DNA of 64,000 bases from positions 434,001 through 498,000 of the forward strand of contig NZ_CADFEN010000006.1 of the NCBI RefSeq assembly GCF_902833145.1. Direction: 5' to 3'. Positions 46,427-57,695 of the stretch are shown one piece after another. A model generated the notes under the pieces. That model did not search any database. It had not been told where the DNA came from and saw only the letters and a list, made by a program, of their open reading frames with translations. The position numbers and the translations under genes are program-made. Source of the DNA: Burkholderia sp. BCC0506. Lineage in GTDB: Bacteria > Pseudomonadota > Gammaproteobacteria > Burkholderiales > Burkholderiaceae. Numbering within the stretch: position 1 is the stretch's first letter; each line of letters begins with the position of its first letter.

Positions 46427-48088
46427 TCAGGCCGGCTTCTTCTTGACGCCGCCGAGCTTGCGCGTGATGTAGTACTGCTGCGCGATCGACAGCACGTTGT
46501 TCACGACGTAGTACAGCACCAGGCCCGCCGGGAAGAAGAAGAACATCACCGAGAACGCGATCGGCATGAACTTCATCATCTTCGCCTGGACCGGGTCCGG
46601 CGGCGTCGGGTTCAGGCTCGTCTGCACGAACATCGACACGGCCATCAGCACCGGCAGGATGAAGAACGGGTCGCGCTGCGACAGGTCGTGAATCCACAGA
46701 ATCCACGGCGCGCCACGCATTTCGACCGATGCGAGCAGCACCCAGTACAGCGAGATGAACACCGGGATCTGGATCACGACCGGCAGGCAGCCGCCGAACG
46801 GATTGACCTTCTCGGTCTTGTACAGCTCCATCAGCGCGGCGTTCATCTTCTGCGGATCGCTCTTGAAGCGTTCGCGCAGCGCCTGCATGCGCGGCGTGAT
46901 TTCCTTCATGCGCGCCATCGACTTGTAGCTCGCCGCCGACAGCGGGAAGAACACGGCCTTGATCAGCACCGTCAGCAGCACGATCGCCCAGCCCCAGTTG
47001 CCGACATAGCCGTGAATCTTCTCAAGCAGCCAGAACAGCGGCTTCGCGATGATCGTCACCCAGCCGTAATCCTTCACGAGTTCCAGGCCCGGCGCGATGC
47101 CTTCGAGCATGCGCTCTTCTTCCGGACCGGCGAACAGGCGCGCCTGCACGTCGGCCGACTGGCCCGGCGCGATCGCGGCGACCGGCTGCTTCACGCCGAC
47201 GCGGTACAGCGCCGGATCGATCTTTTCAGCGTAGATGTCGCGCTTCGCGCCCTGCTGCGGAATCCAGGCCGACGCGAAGTAGTGCTGCACCATCGCGACC
47301 CAGCCGTTGTCCGCGGACTTCTCGAAGTTCGCCTTGTTCTTGTCGAGGTCACTGAAGTCGATCTTCTGGAAGTGCTTCGCGTCCGTATAGACCGCCGGCC
47401 CGAGGAACGTGTGCGAGAACATCGGCGTTTCGACGGCCGTGTTGTCGCGAACGAGTTCCATGTAGACCGTCGGCGTGACCGGGGCCGTGCCGACGTTGTC
47501 GATCTTGGTATCGACGCCGATCACGTAGCTGCCGCGCGTGAACGTGTAGGTCTTCACGACCTTCACGCCACCCTTCACCGGCGATTCGAACGACAGCTTC
47601 AGCGTGTTCTGATCGCCCGTCAGCGACGTCGAGCCGGGGTTCAGCTGCGTGTAGACGTCGTTGTGGTTCGGGAAATCGCCGCCGAGCAGGCCCGTGCGTG
47701 CGAGATACGTGTGGCCGGCCGTGTGGTCGAACAGCGTGATGTACAGGTCGGGCTGCTTGCCGTCGCCCTGCTTCTTCAGCGTCAGCTTCGCGAGCGTGCC
47801 GCCGCGCGTGTCGATTTCGCCGTCGTACACGTCGGTCGAGAACTTCACGAGCTGCGCCTGCGCGGCCGGGGCCGTCGTCGACGGCGCGGCGCCGGCTGCG
47901 GCGGCAGGCACGTCACCTGCGTTCGTCGTCGCGCCCGTGCCCGATGCGCCGCCTGCAGCGGCCGGGGCCGTGTGCGTGGCGCTCGGGAAGAACATCGACG
48001 GGCGTCCATGGTCCCGCTGCCAGTTGTCGTACAGCATGACAGCTGACATGAAGAAGATCACCCATAGGACGGTGCGTTTGATATCCAT
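46427..48088 (-). CDS. yidC: Membrane protein insertase YidC
   Basis: YidC inserts proteins into the inner membrane alone or with Sec. The 553-residue protein has the N-terminal span (residues 4-20), a low-complexity Ala/Thr linker, the large periplasmic beta domain (about 70-340) and the five-span core. Core landmarks are [79 protein letters not shown] and the end [11 protein letters not shown]. It is the last gene of rpmH-rnpA-yidD-yidC. Confidence 0.97.
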   Translation of the reverse strand: MDIKRTVLWVIFFMSAVMLYDNWQRDHGRPSMFFPSATHTAPAAAGGASGTGATTNAGDVPAAAAGAAPSTTAPAAQAQLVKFSTDVYDGEIDTRGGTLAKLTLKKQGDGKQPDLYITLFDHTAGHTYLARTGLLGGDFPNHNDVYTQLNPGSTSLTGDQNTLKLSFESPVKGGVKVVKTYTFTRGSYVIGVDTKIDNVGTAPVTPTVYMELVRDNTAVETPMFSHTFLGPAVYTDAKHFQKIDFSDLDKNKANFEKSADNGWVAMVQHYFASAWIPQQGAKRDIYAEKIDPALYRVGVKQPVAAIAPGQSADVQARLFAGPEEERMLEGIAPGLELVKDYGWVTIIAKPLFWLLEKIHGYVGNWGWAIVLLTVLIKAVFFPLSAASYKSMARMKEITPRMQALRERFKSDPQKMNAALMELYKTEKVNPFGGCLPVVIQIPVFISLYWVLLASVEMRGAPWILWIHDLSQRDPFFILPVLMAVSMFVQTSLNPTPPDPVQAKMMKFMPIAFSVMFFFFPAGLVLYYVVNNVLSIAQQYYITRKLGGVKKKPA

Positions 48089-48096
48089 GCGTTGTC

Positions 48097-48363
48097 TCAG
48101 AGTCGATGGGACCGCGCGTCGGCTTCGCCGCGAGCGCGAGTGTCGGAGTTGGGCGGCGGGACGAGGTCGATGCCGCCCGCGGAAAACGGGTGGCATCGGC
48201 ACACGCGCCTGACGGCGAGATACGTGCCGCGCGCGGCGCCATGATACTGGATTGCCTCGCGCGCGTAATCCGAACAGGAAGGATAAAAACGGCAACGGTT
48301 GCCGAGCATCGGGCTCACGGCAACCTTGTAGAAGCGCAGCAAGGCGATCAATACCGTTTTCAT
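48097..48363 (-). CDS. yidD: Membrane protein insertion efficiency factor YidD
   Basis: This 88-residue protein has the YidD signature [20 protein letters not shown] and [14 protein letters not shown] with conserved cysteines, and an amphipathic N-terminal helix. It aids YidC-mediated insertion. It starts 75 bp after rnpA and ends 8 bp before yidC. Confidence 0.95.
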   Translation of the reverse strand: MKTVLIALLRFYKVAVSPMLGNRCRFYPSCSDYAREAIQYHGAARGTYLAVRRVCRCHPFSAGGIDLVPPPNSDTRARGEADARSHRL

Positions 48364-48438
48364 ACCTTGGGCGGCGCCGTACGACGCCGCGTCAAAACCG
48401 GCCGGGCGGGCGCGAACGCCGCGCGGGGCACGGATGCG

Positions 48439-48909
48439 TCACTCGGACGCGGGCTTCGACGCACGGCGGGCGATTTCCCGGACTGCCCTGTCGAGCAGCT
48501 CGCGGATCTCGGCCGCGCACATCGCCGCGAGCGGGGCGGAAGCCGCGCTCGGCAGCGCTTTCTTGTCGAAGCGCGTGTGCTGCCGCAGCAGCAGGTCGTA
48601 ACCGGCGAATTCGGCGCGGCGCAGGCGAAACTGATCGCGCGCCAGCCGCTTCACGAGGTTGCGGGTAACCGCTCGCGGCGCATACTTCTTGCCGATGACG
48701 AGCCCCAGACGTGCAGGCTGACCGGTCGGCTTGCCGTAAATCACGAAGTGCGCGGAGCGCCGCCAGGGGCGCAAACGAAAAACGGATGAAAATTCATCCG
48801 TTTTCAGAAGTCGCGCAGCTTTCGGGAAGGCGGCTTTCGTCTGCGACGGATTCGCACCCGGCTCGACGGCACCTTCCGCAGGACTGCGGACGGCGGACAC
48901 AGCGCGCAA
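48439..48909 (-). CDS. rnpA: Ribonuclease P protein component
   Basis: RnpA is the protein subunit that helps the RNase P RNA mature tRNA 5' ends. The family core is [43 protein letters not shown] and [10 protein letters not shown]. The predicted start is a TTG at 48909, 6 bp after the rpmH stop, giving a 156-residue product with about 25 residues before the conserved core; a GTG three codons later is also possible. The start needs experimental support. Confidence 0.93.
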   Translation of the reverse strand: MRAVSAVRSPAEGAVEPGANPSQTKAAFPKAARLLKTDEFSSVFRLRPWRRSAHFVIYGKPTGQPARLGLVIGKKYAPRAVTRNLVKRLARDQFRLRRAEFAGYDLLLRQHTRFDKKALPSAASAPLAAMCAAEIRELLDRAVREIARRASKPASE

Positions 48910-48915
48910 CCTGCC

Positions 48916-49050
48916 TTAGATGGCGAGGCGCTTGCGGCCCTTCGCGCGGCGAGCGTTGATGACCTTGCGGCCACCTGCCGTCTTCATGCGGACACGGAAG
49001 CCATGGGTGCGCTTGCGGCGCGTCACGGACGGTTGGTAAGTACGTTTCAT
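48916..49050 (-). CDS. rpmH: Ribosomal protein L34
   Basis: This 44-residue protein is the complete L34 ([30 protein letters not shown]). It is the first gene of the rpmH-rnpA-yidD-yidC operon and has a clear promoter about 115 bp upstream. Confidence 0.99.
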
Positions 49051-49165
49051 GATGTTCTCACTTGTTCGAGAATGTCGAAATTCAGGGGACCGCGTGCCCT
49101 TAACCGGAGGCATTCGGGCGAACGCAATCGCCGGGAATACAGGATTGGTTTTCGCGGAACCCGCT

Positions 49166-49194
49166 ATTTAAACCGTTTTTCTCTTGACGGTCAA
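49166..49194 (-). promoter_or_regulatory. rpmH promoter
   Basis: On the minus strand a -35 TTGACC, a 17-bp spacer and a -10 TTAAAT point at rpmH, giving a leader of about 110 nt. Confidence 0.7.
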
Positions 49195-49260
49195 TACTTT
49201 ACGAGTCGCTCGCCTGTGCCGGGCCGCCCCGATCCGGCCCCGCGACCCACAAACACAGCC

Positions 49261-49269
49261 TGTGGATAA
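49261..49269 (-). other. DnaA box in the rpmH-dnaA intergenic region, possible origin element
   Basis: TGTGGATAA is the exact reverse complement of the consensus DnaA box TTATCCACA and lies about 200 bp upstream of dnaA. The 421-bp gap 49051-49471 also has an AT-rich patch (49160-49204). I see one perfect box only, so the gap may be an origin part or a dnaA autoregulatory site; I cannot call the full oriC. Confidence 0.5.
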
Positions 49270-49471
49270 GTCCCGCTGTGGCCGCGTTTGGCGTTAGAAT
49301 CTCGCCTTATCTCCAAGAATCCCGCACGCCGCTTCGGCTCGCGCCTGCCCCTCCAAGACTGTGACGCAGGCGTCCGAGGCACGCTCGCACGACCGCTTCG
49401 GGCCTTGTTGCGCAACCGCGACAAGGGCGCCGGCGAGCCGCGCTGTGCACGCAAAAAACGACAGCTACTTG

Positions 49472-51049
49472 ATGAACGATTTCTGGCAACACTGTTCCGC
49501 ACTGCTGGAGCGCGAGCTGACGCCCCAGCAGTACGTGACGTGGATCAAACCCTTGGCCCCGGTGGCCTTCGATGCGTCGGCGAACACGCTGTCCATCGCC
49601 GCGCCGAACCGCTTCAAGCTGGACTGGGTCAAGAGCCAGTTTTCGGGCCGGATCGCCGATCTGGCCCGCGAATTCTGGAACACGCCGATCGAAGTCCAGT
49701 TCGTCCTCGATCCGAAGGCCGGCATGCGCAGCGCGCCCGCGGGCGCCGCACCGGCCGCCGCGCGTGCGCCGCTGGCGCCGAGCGGCCCGGTCGCGACGGT
49801 CGCCGCGATCGCCGCCAACCTGACCGCGAATGCTTCCGCTGCGCCCGCCGCGCCGGCCGACGTGCCGATGACGCCGTCGGCCGCCGCCGCGCACCATTTG
49901 AACGCCGACGACGCCGACATCGACCTGCCGAGCCTGCCCGCGCACGAAGCGGCGGCCGGCCGCCGCACGTGGCGTCCGGGCCCGGGCGCCGCGCCCGCCA
50001 ACGGCGGCGAAGCCGATTCGATGTACGAACGCTCGAAGCTGAACCCGGTGCTCACGTTCGACAACTTCGTGACCGGTAAAGCGAACCAGCTCGCGCGCGC
50101 CGCCGCGATCCAGGTCGCGGACAATCCCGGCATCTCGTACAACCCGCTGTTCCTGTATGGCGGCGTCGGCCTCGGCAAGACCCACCTGATCCACGCGATC
50201 GGCAACCAGCTGCTGCTCGACAAGGCCGGCGCGCGCATCCGCTACATCCACGCCGAGCAATACGTGTCCGACGTGGTGAAGGCGTACCAGCGCAAGGCGT
50301 TCGACGACTTCAAGCGCTACTACCATTCGCTCGACCTGCTGCTGATCGACGATATCCAGTTCTTCTCCGGCAAGTCGCGCACGCAAGAGGAATTCTTCTA
50401 CGCGTTCGAGGCGCTCGTCGCGAACAAGGCGCAGGTGATCATCACCAGCGACACGTATCCGAAGGAAATCTCGGGCATCGACGATCGCCTGATCTCGCGC
50501 TTCGACTCGGGCCTGACCGTCGCGATCGAGCCGCCCGAGCTGGAAATGCGCGTCGCGATCCTGATGCGCAAGGCGCAGTCCGAAGGCGTGAACCTGTCGG
50601 AAGACGTCGCGTTCTTCGTCGCGAAGCATCTGCGCTCGAACGTGCGCGAACTCGAAGGCGCGTTGCGCAAGATCCTCGCGTATTCGAAGTTCCACGGCCG
50701 CGAGATCTCGATCGAGCTGACCAAGGAAGCGCTGAAGGACCTGCTGACCGTGCAGAACCGGCAGATTTCGGTCGAGAACATCCAGAAGACCGTCGCCGAT
50801 TTCTACAACATCAAGGTCGCGGACATGTACTCGAAGAAGCGCCCCGCGAACATCGCGCGGCCGCGGCAGATTGCGATGTACTTGGCGAAGGAACTCACGC
50901 AGAAGAGCCTGCCGGAAATCGGCGAGCTGTTCGGCGGGCGCGATCACACCACCGTGCTGCACGCGGTGCGCAAGATCGCCGACGAGCGCAGCAAGGACGC
51001 GCAGCTCAACCACGAGCTGCACGTGCTGGAACAGACGCTGAAGGGCTGA
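49472..51049 (+). CDS. dnaA: Chromosomal replication initiator DnaA
   Basis: DnaA binds and opens oriC. The 525-residue protein has domain I (residues 1-85), a long Ala/Pro-rich domain II (85-185), the AAA+ domain with Walker [11 protein letters not shown] (230-239) and Walker [10 protein letters not shown], and domain IV with the DNA signature [15 protein letters not shown]. The ATG at 49472 ([16 protein letters not shown]) was chosen because the family begins there. It opens the dnaA-dnaN-gyrB block. Confidence 0.98.
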   Translation: MNDFWQHCSALLERELTPQQYVTWIKPLAPVAFDASANTLSIAAPNRFKLDWVKSQFSGRIADLAREFWNTPIEVQFVLDPKAGMRSAPAGAAPAAARAPLAPSGPVATVAAIAANLTANASAAPAAPADVPMTPSAAAAHHLNADDADIDLPSLPAHEAAAGRRTWRPGPGAAPANGGEADSMYERSKLNPVLTFDNFVTGKANQLARAAAIQVADNPGISYNPLFLYGGVGLGKTHLIHAIGNQLLLDKAGARIRYIHAEQYVSDVVKAYQRKAFDDFKRYYHSLDLLLIDDIQFFSGKSRTQEEFFYAFEALVANKAQVIITSDTYPKEISGIDDRLISRFDSGLTVAIEPPELEMRVAILMRKAQSEGVNLSEDVAFFVAKHLRSNVRELEGALRKILAYSKFHGREISIELTKEALKDLLTVQNRQISVENIQKTVADFYNIKVADMYSKKRPANIARPRQIAMYLAKELTQKSLPEIGELFGGRDHTTVLHAVRKIADERSKDAQLNHELHVLEQTLKG

Positions 51050-51079
51050 GCGCGCGCACCGCGCTTGATAATTCGGCCT

Positions 51080-51111
51080 CCGCCCCAATTTAAGGGGGGC
51101 GGTTCGGTTTT
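51080..51111 (+). terminator. Weak hairpin between dnaA and dnaN
   Basis: CCGCCCC (51080-51086) pairs with GGGGCGG (51096-51102) and is followed by TTCGGTTTT. It could attenuate dnaA transcription before dnaN; the T run is short. Confidence 0.35.
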
Positions 51112-51219
51112 GAGGCACAATACTGGTTTGACCGCCCCGGTGGTGGCGGGCCAAGAGCCCGGCCGGCGGGGCGCTGCGTGGCTGCTGCGCTGCAGGCCGT
51201 TACTCAACGAAGGAACTCT

Positions 51220-52326
51220 ATGCAACTGGTCAAGACCGAACGAGACACCCTCCTCAGGCCGCTGCAAACGGTCAGCGGCATCGTCGAACGCCGCCATACG
51301 TTGCCGATCCTCGCCAACCTGCTGATCACCAAGAACGGCCCGGACGTTTCATTCCTGTCGACCGACCTGGAGCTGCAGATCACCACGCGCGCCGATTTCG
51401 GCGTCGGCGGCGACCAGGTCGCGACCACCGTCGCGGCCCGCAAGCTGCTCGACATCCTGCGCGCGATGCCTGACGGCCAGGTCACGCTGTCGCTCGCCGA
51501 CAAGCGCCTCACCGTCCAATCGGGCAAGAGCCGCTTCGCGCTGCAGACGCTGGCGGCCGACGAGTTCCCGACCGTCGCGCAGGCGAAGGATTTCGGCGCC
51601 ACGCTCACCGTCCCGCAGAAGTCGTTCCGCCAGTTGCTCGGCATGGTGCACTTCGCGATGGCGCAGCAGGACATCCGCTACTACCTGAACGGCATGCTGC
51701 TCGTCGTCGACGGCGACCAGTTGATGGCCGTGGCCACCGACGGCCACCGCCTCGCGTTCTCGTCGATGAAGCTCGAAGGCGGCACGTTCGGCCGCCAGGA
51801 AGTCATCGTGCCGCGCAAGACGATTCTCGAGCTGCAGCGCCTGCTCGAGGACATCGACGACACCGTCACCATCGACATCGCGCAAACCCAGGCCAAGTTC
51901 ACGTTCGGCCAGGTCGAGCTCGTGTCGAAACTCGTCGAGGGCAAGTTCCCCGACTTCCAGCGCGTGATCCCGAAGGCGCACAAGAACACGTTCGAGATCG
52001 GCCGTGAAGAACTGCAGCGTTCGCTGCAGCGCGCGGCGATCCTGACCTCGGACAAGTTCAAGGGCGTGCGCTGCATCGTCGCGCCGGGCCAGTTGAAGAT
52101 CATGTCGACCAACGCCGATCAGGAAGAGGCGCAGGAAGAACTCGAAATCGCCTACCAGGGCGATACCGTCGACATCGGCTTCAACGTCACGTATCTGCTC
52201 GACGTGCTCGCGAACCTGAAGGTCGACACCGTGCAGGTGAGCCTCGGCGACGCCAGCTCGAGCGCGCTGATCACCGTGCCCGAGAACGACGAGTTCAAGT
52301 ATGTCGTGATGCCGATGCGCATCTGA
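51220..52326 (+). CDS. dnaN: DNA polymerase III beta clamp
   Basis: The 368-residue sliding clamp begins MQLVKTERDTLLRPLQTVSG and has the three-domain clamp fold with signature segments RRHTLPILANLLITK, ATDGHRLAFSSM and VSLGDASSSALIT, ending YVVMPMRI. The ATG at 51220 has an AAGGAAC ribosome site 6 nt upstream. Confidence 0.98.
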   Translation: MQLVKTERDTLLRPLQTVSGIVERRHTLPILANLLITKNGPDVSFLSTDLELQITTRADFGVGGDQVATTVAARKLLDILRAMPDGQVTLSLADKRLTVQSGKSRFALQTLAADEFPTVAQAKDFGATLTVPQKSFRQLLGMVHFAMAQQDIRYYLNGMLLVVDGDQLMAVATDGHRLAFSSMKLEGGTFGRQEVIVPRKTILELQRLLEDIDDTVTIDIAQTQAKFTFGQVELVSKLVEGKFPDFQRVIPKAHKNTFEIGREELQRSLQRAAILTSDKFKGVRCIVAPGQLKIMSTNADQEEAQEELEIAYQGDTVDIGFNVTYLLDVLANLKVDTVQVSLGDASSSALITVPENDEFKYVVMPMRI

Positions 52327-54993
<2,667 letters not shown>

Positions 54994-55030
54994 CTCATGG
55001 TGTAGGTAATCGCATAGCCTGAGAAAAATC

Positions 55031-55064
55031 GGCCCATAAGTTTCTCAACTTATGGGCCTTTTTT
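55031..55064 (+). terminator. gyrB terminator
   Basis: GGCCCATAAGTT and AACTTATGGGCC form a 12-bp perfect stem with a TCTC loop and run into TTTTTT. It ends the dnaA-dnaN-gyrB unit and is the left border of the accessory region. Confidence 0.95.
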
Positions 55065-55236
55065 ATCGATAGCTGTGAGTCACCAAAACGCAAAATCCGG
55101 CGACGACGGACTAAGTGAGGCATTTGAGGCTCGTGTGCTGCCCTGACCAGTCAGCGGTCAAGAGAGGCGGCTGCGCCCTTCGGCCAGATGGCGAAGTAGG
55201 GAGCTGCCCGAAAAAGTTATCGATAGAGAAAACACG

Positions 55237-55395
55237 ATGTCAACGCAAACTGAATCATTCGATGTACTCGAGCTTTCGTATCCGGAACGTCAACTCATCG
55301 TGGTTCTCGACGACGCAGTTGTTCTGGAGACTCCGCCAGCCCAGTTCATGCGAAACTGGTTTGCTGCTCAGCAAATGAAGGATGCGACTGTATAG
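55237..55395 (+). CDS. Small hypothetical protein (52 aa)
   Basis: A 52-residue frame begins MSTQTESFDVLELSYPERQL and ends AAQQMKDATV. Its sequence looks protein-like (alternating hydrophobics, LIVVLDDAVVLE strand) but matches no family I recognise. It ends 41 bp before the nuclease-VWA gene and may be its leader gene. No strong ribosome site is visible. The stretch 55065-55236 shows nothing that I can support. Confidence 0.4.
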   Translation: MSTQTESFDVLELSYPERQLIVVLDDAVVLETPPAQFMRNWFAAQQMKDATV

Positions 55396-55436
55396 CAGCC
55401 CGTCGGCAAATACACATAACACTGCGGAATCGAATT

Positions 55437-57140
55437 TTGAAAGACAAATCCTACGCGAAACTTGCCGACCTGTTGTCTGACAGCGAATGGTCGCGAGTAT
55501 GCGACGACCTCAAGGTTGAGGCGGTATCCAAAGAGTCCTTCAAAAAGGAACCGCAGACGGTTTTTCAATCGGTATCGAAGACAACATACTGCATGGCAGT
55601 GTTCGACGCATTGACGCGTCCGATGAATATGCTGGCTGAGGTTGCCGATTTTTTGGGGAAAAATGACGTTAGGGCACGTACAACGGCATCTATAATTTGT
55701 CTTGCAGACAACATAAGAGTTAAATCGCAGCAACTAGAGTATGCAATCTCCTGGACCGAAAACATGCGCCCGAAGGAGCAAGTGAGAAAGGAATTGGAGG
55801 TCGAGTTTCGAACCTTTGTGAAACCATTCCTTCTCGATGTTCGAAATAACGCTGCGCCACATCAGAGGTCGAGGACACGGCTTAGTCGACGATACATGCA
55901 TCTGGGCGAGGTCTTTGAGCGTATCGACTTCTGTGAATACTCTCGCGAGGCGCTCGACGGGTTTGAGCGGATTCTGCACCTTGCTGACAATTTACTTCCA
56001 GACAGTGCTGCTAGTGACGAACCAACAGACTTCCCTATTTTGGGGGAAATTCGAAGTCTTGCAAAGAGGCTATCACGTGACCTGCAGAAATTTGAATCGG
56101 AAGTGGATTCTGCATATAGTTCACGAGAAATATGGTCTCCCGAAATCGATTCGCGTTCGATCGAACGCTTTAAGATTTTTATTGAATCTGTTTCGTTCCT
56201 CCACAAACGCACGCCCGCAAAGGAGCTTGCTCAGCTCCTGAGACTGGATATATTCCGTCATCGACCTCAACTCTATGAGATGTGGGTGATGTGCGTTATC
56301 TTGAAGATGCTTAGAGATTGTGGTTGCGGCGTCCAATTGTTGGAGGTCGTAAGTGGCGAGGATTCCAACTTCGTATGGAATCTGAAGTACGCTAAAGCCA
56401 CGAGTCCAGTTGCCGAAATCACAAAAGACGACGTAAAAATGTTTCTCTTTTACCAATTGTTTCGTCGTCGCACCAAGGGAGACATGCCGGATATCTCGCT
56501 GTGGCGGGACCGTTCAGCTGAGACATCACCGATGTGGATTGTCGACCCGAAATTCTCTGAAAAAGGTGGGTATTCGATGTCGAGCTACGTAAGCACGGCA
56601 CAACGATACATGGACCAATTTCGACCCAGCGACTTCTCCTGCGTGCTCGAATACTTTCCTCGCCCTGAAATCGGTTCGGACCCACGCGTCATTCTAGATG
56701 TTGCACCTTGGGGAGCAGGGCTCGATACGTTGCGGAGGCTGTTAAAGCAGGCACACGGCCTCACTTCGCGGACGATAGCAATCCTCGATTTGTCGAGAAG
56801 TTACGTCAATGATGTCTTGGCCGTCGCGCCCCGATTACGTCAGTTAGTGACTGCTGGCGAGCTATCCGACACTTGTATCTTGTTTGGAGGAAAGGCCAAT
56901 GTTTGCGCCTCCCTGACCGAGGCGTTAGGAAGGGCGTTCGACATAGAGCGTGTCGCTTTGGGCACCAATAGCAGCATCATGCCAGCACTCGCAGAAGCTC
57001 GGCGTTTCTCCGCTGAGGACGACGCGCAGGCGTTTATCCTTCTGAGCGACGGGGACTTTGATGACGGGTCCATGCAGACAGTTTCTGATTCCGGCCTGAC
57101 GATTTCGCTGGAGCTGCCGACCGAGAAATCCGGGACATAG
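55437..57140 (+). CDS. PD-(D/E)XK nuclease fused to a VWA domain
   Basis: This 567-residue protein is predicted to cut nucleic acid. Residues 1-250 are helical with no clear family. At 278-400 there is a PD-(D/E)XK-type core: E281 in LYEMWVMCVI, D352 in PDISLW and D370-P-K372 in WIVDPKF, the E...D...DxK order of the DUF524/DUF2357 group. From about 445 a von Willebrand A fold has a full MIDAS: D451-L-S453-R-S455, T510 in LGTNSSIMPAL and D538 in LLSDGDFDDG. Translation likely starts at TTG 55437, as no ATG lies close. It has lower GC than the gyrB core. No ATPase is attached; MIDAS proteins usually work with a partner ATPase or helicase, such as the one at 63.4 kb. Confidence 0.75.
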   Translation: MKDKSYAKLADLLSDSEWSRVCDDLKVEAVSKESFKKEPQTVFQSVSKTTYCMAVFDALTRPMNMLAEVADFLGKNDVRARTTASIICLADNIRVKSQQLEYAISWTENMRPKEQVRKELEVEFRTFVKPFLLDVRNNAAPHQRSRTRLSRRYMHLGEVFERIDFCEYSREALDGFERILHLADNLLPDSAASDEPTDFPILGEIRSLAKRLSRDLQKFESEVDSAYSSREIWSPEIDSRSIERFKIFIESVSFLHKRTPAKELAQLLRLDIFRHRPQLYEMWVMCVILKMLRDCGCGVQLLEVVSGEDSNFVWNLKYAKATSPVAEITKDDVKMFLFYQLFRRRTKGDMPDISLWRDRSAETSPMWIVDPKFSEKGGYSMSSYVSTAQRYMDQFRPSDFSCVLEYFPRPEIGSDPRVILDVAPWGAGLDTLRRLLKQAHGLTSRTIAILDLSRSYVNDVLAVAPRLRQLVTAGELSDTCILFGGKANVCASLTEALGRAFDIERVALGTNSSIMPALAEARRFSAEDDAQAFILLSDGDFDDGSMQTVSDSGLTISLELPTEKSGT

Positions 57141-57206
57141 TCTCCACTTCTGTATAGTTGCCGCTCGGTGCTCAAGAAAGACTGCCTGAGTCTCGTCCAG
57201 AGGGTA

Positions 57207-57347
57207 TCACGAGTCGATTGTCTCAATGGCTATTGATACGATGCGTGAGACGTCGGCCTCGCGTCGAATTTCCGCATAGCGCCGTAGTCCATGGTGAAGT
57301 GACGCCGGCAAATTGAGGCCTAGACGGACGCCTACTGCCCTGAGCAT
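57207..57347 (-). pseudogene. Ribbon-helix-helix protein, probably a truncated antitoxin-like gene
   Basis: The reading frame contains VRLGLNLPASLHHGLRRYAE and DVSRIVSIAIETIDS, the pattern of a CopG/Arc-type ribbon-helix-helix DNA-binding domain. An ATG at 57347 would give 46 residues, but the frame continues upstream into IS21 terminal sequence, so the 5' end may be lost. No toxin gene is next to it. Confidence 0.45.
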
Positions 57348-57376
57348 TTTTTCGAACACGAGTGCGTATATCGGAC

Positions 57377-57590
57377 GAACGTGACCAGCCGTTTCGGGAA
57401 CGTGACCGAGCGAACCAGAAGGCGGGATTGGCGTTGCGCATGACATCAACTACGCGGGCTATGCTCGCCGGCTTTGGCCGGAGACAGCATGCCCGCGCCC
57501 CGGATGAACATGCGCATGGTCAAGGACGTTTACGACTTAAATTCGACGGCGACCTACCGGCTGAATTTTCCGCGGCCGCTTTCCCTCCCG
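57377..57590 (+). mobile_element. Degraded IS21-family element (terminal repeats and start of istA)
   Basis: GAACGTGACC is present twice (57377-57386, 57398-57407; 21 bp apart), the multiple terminal repeats typical of IS21 elements. Downstream, an ATG at 57489 encodes MPAPRMNMRMVKDV, the hallmark IstA N-terminus, followed by a frameshift after which LRLKFDGDL continues in another frame, then unrelated sequence. The rest of istA and istB is absent, so the element is a dead fragment sitting between the nuclease-VWA and AIPR genes. Confidence 0.75.
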
Positions 57591-57695
57591 AAAGTCGGGC
57601 AGAACAGTTTCGCTCCAGTCGCTAACCGAGCGTGATGCCTTGCTTCTCTTCGAGTTCTCTCGCGAAATCGTCAGTTATTCGAATGTGCGCCTCCA

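Noticed and set aside
49051-49471. Complete oriC
   Set aside because: Only one perfect DnaA box and one AT-rich patch are visible; several boxes would be expected, so only a box was reported.
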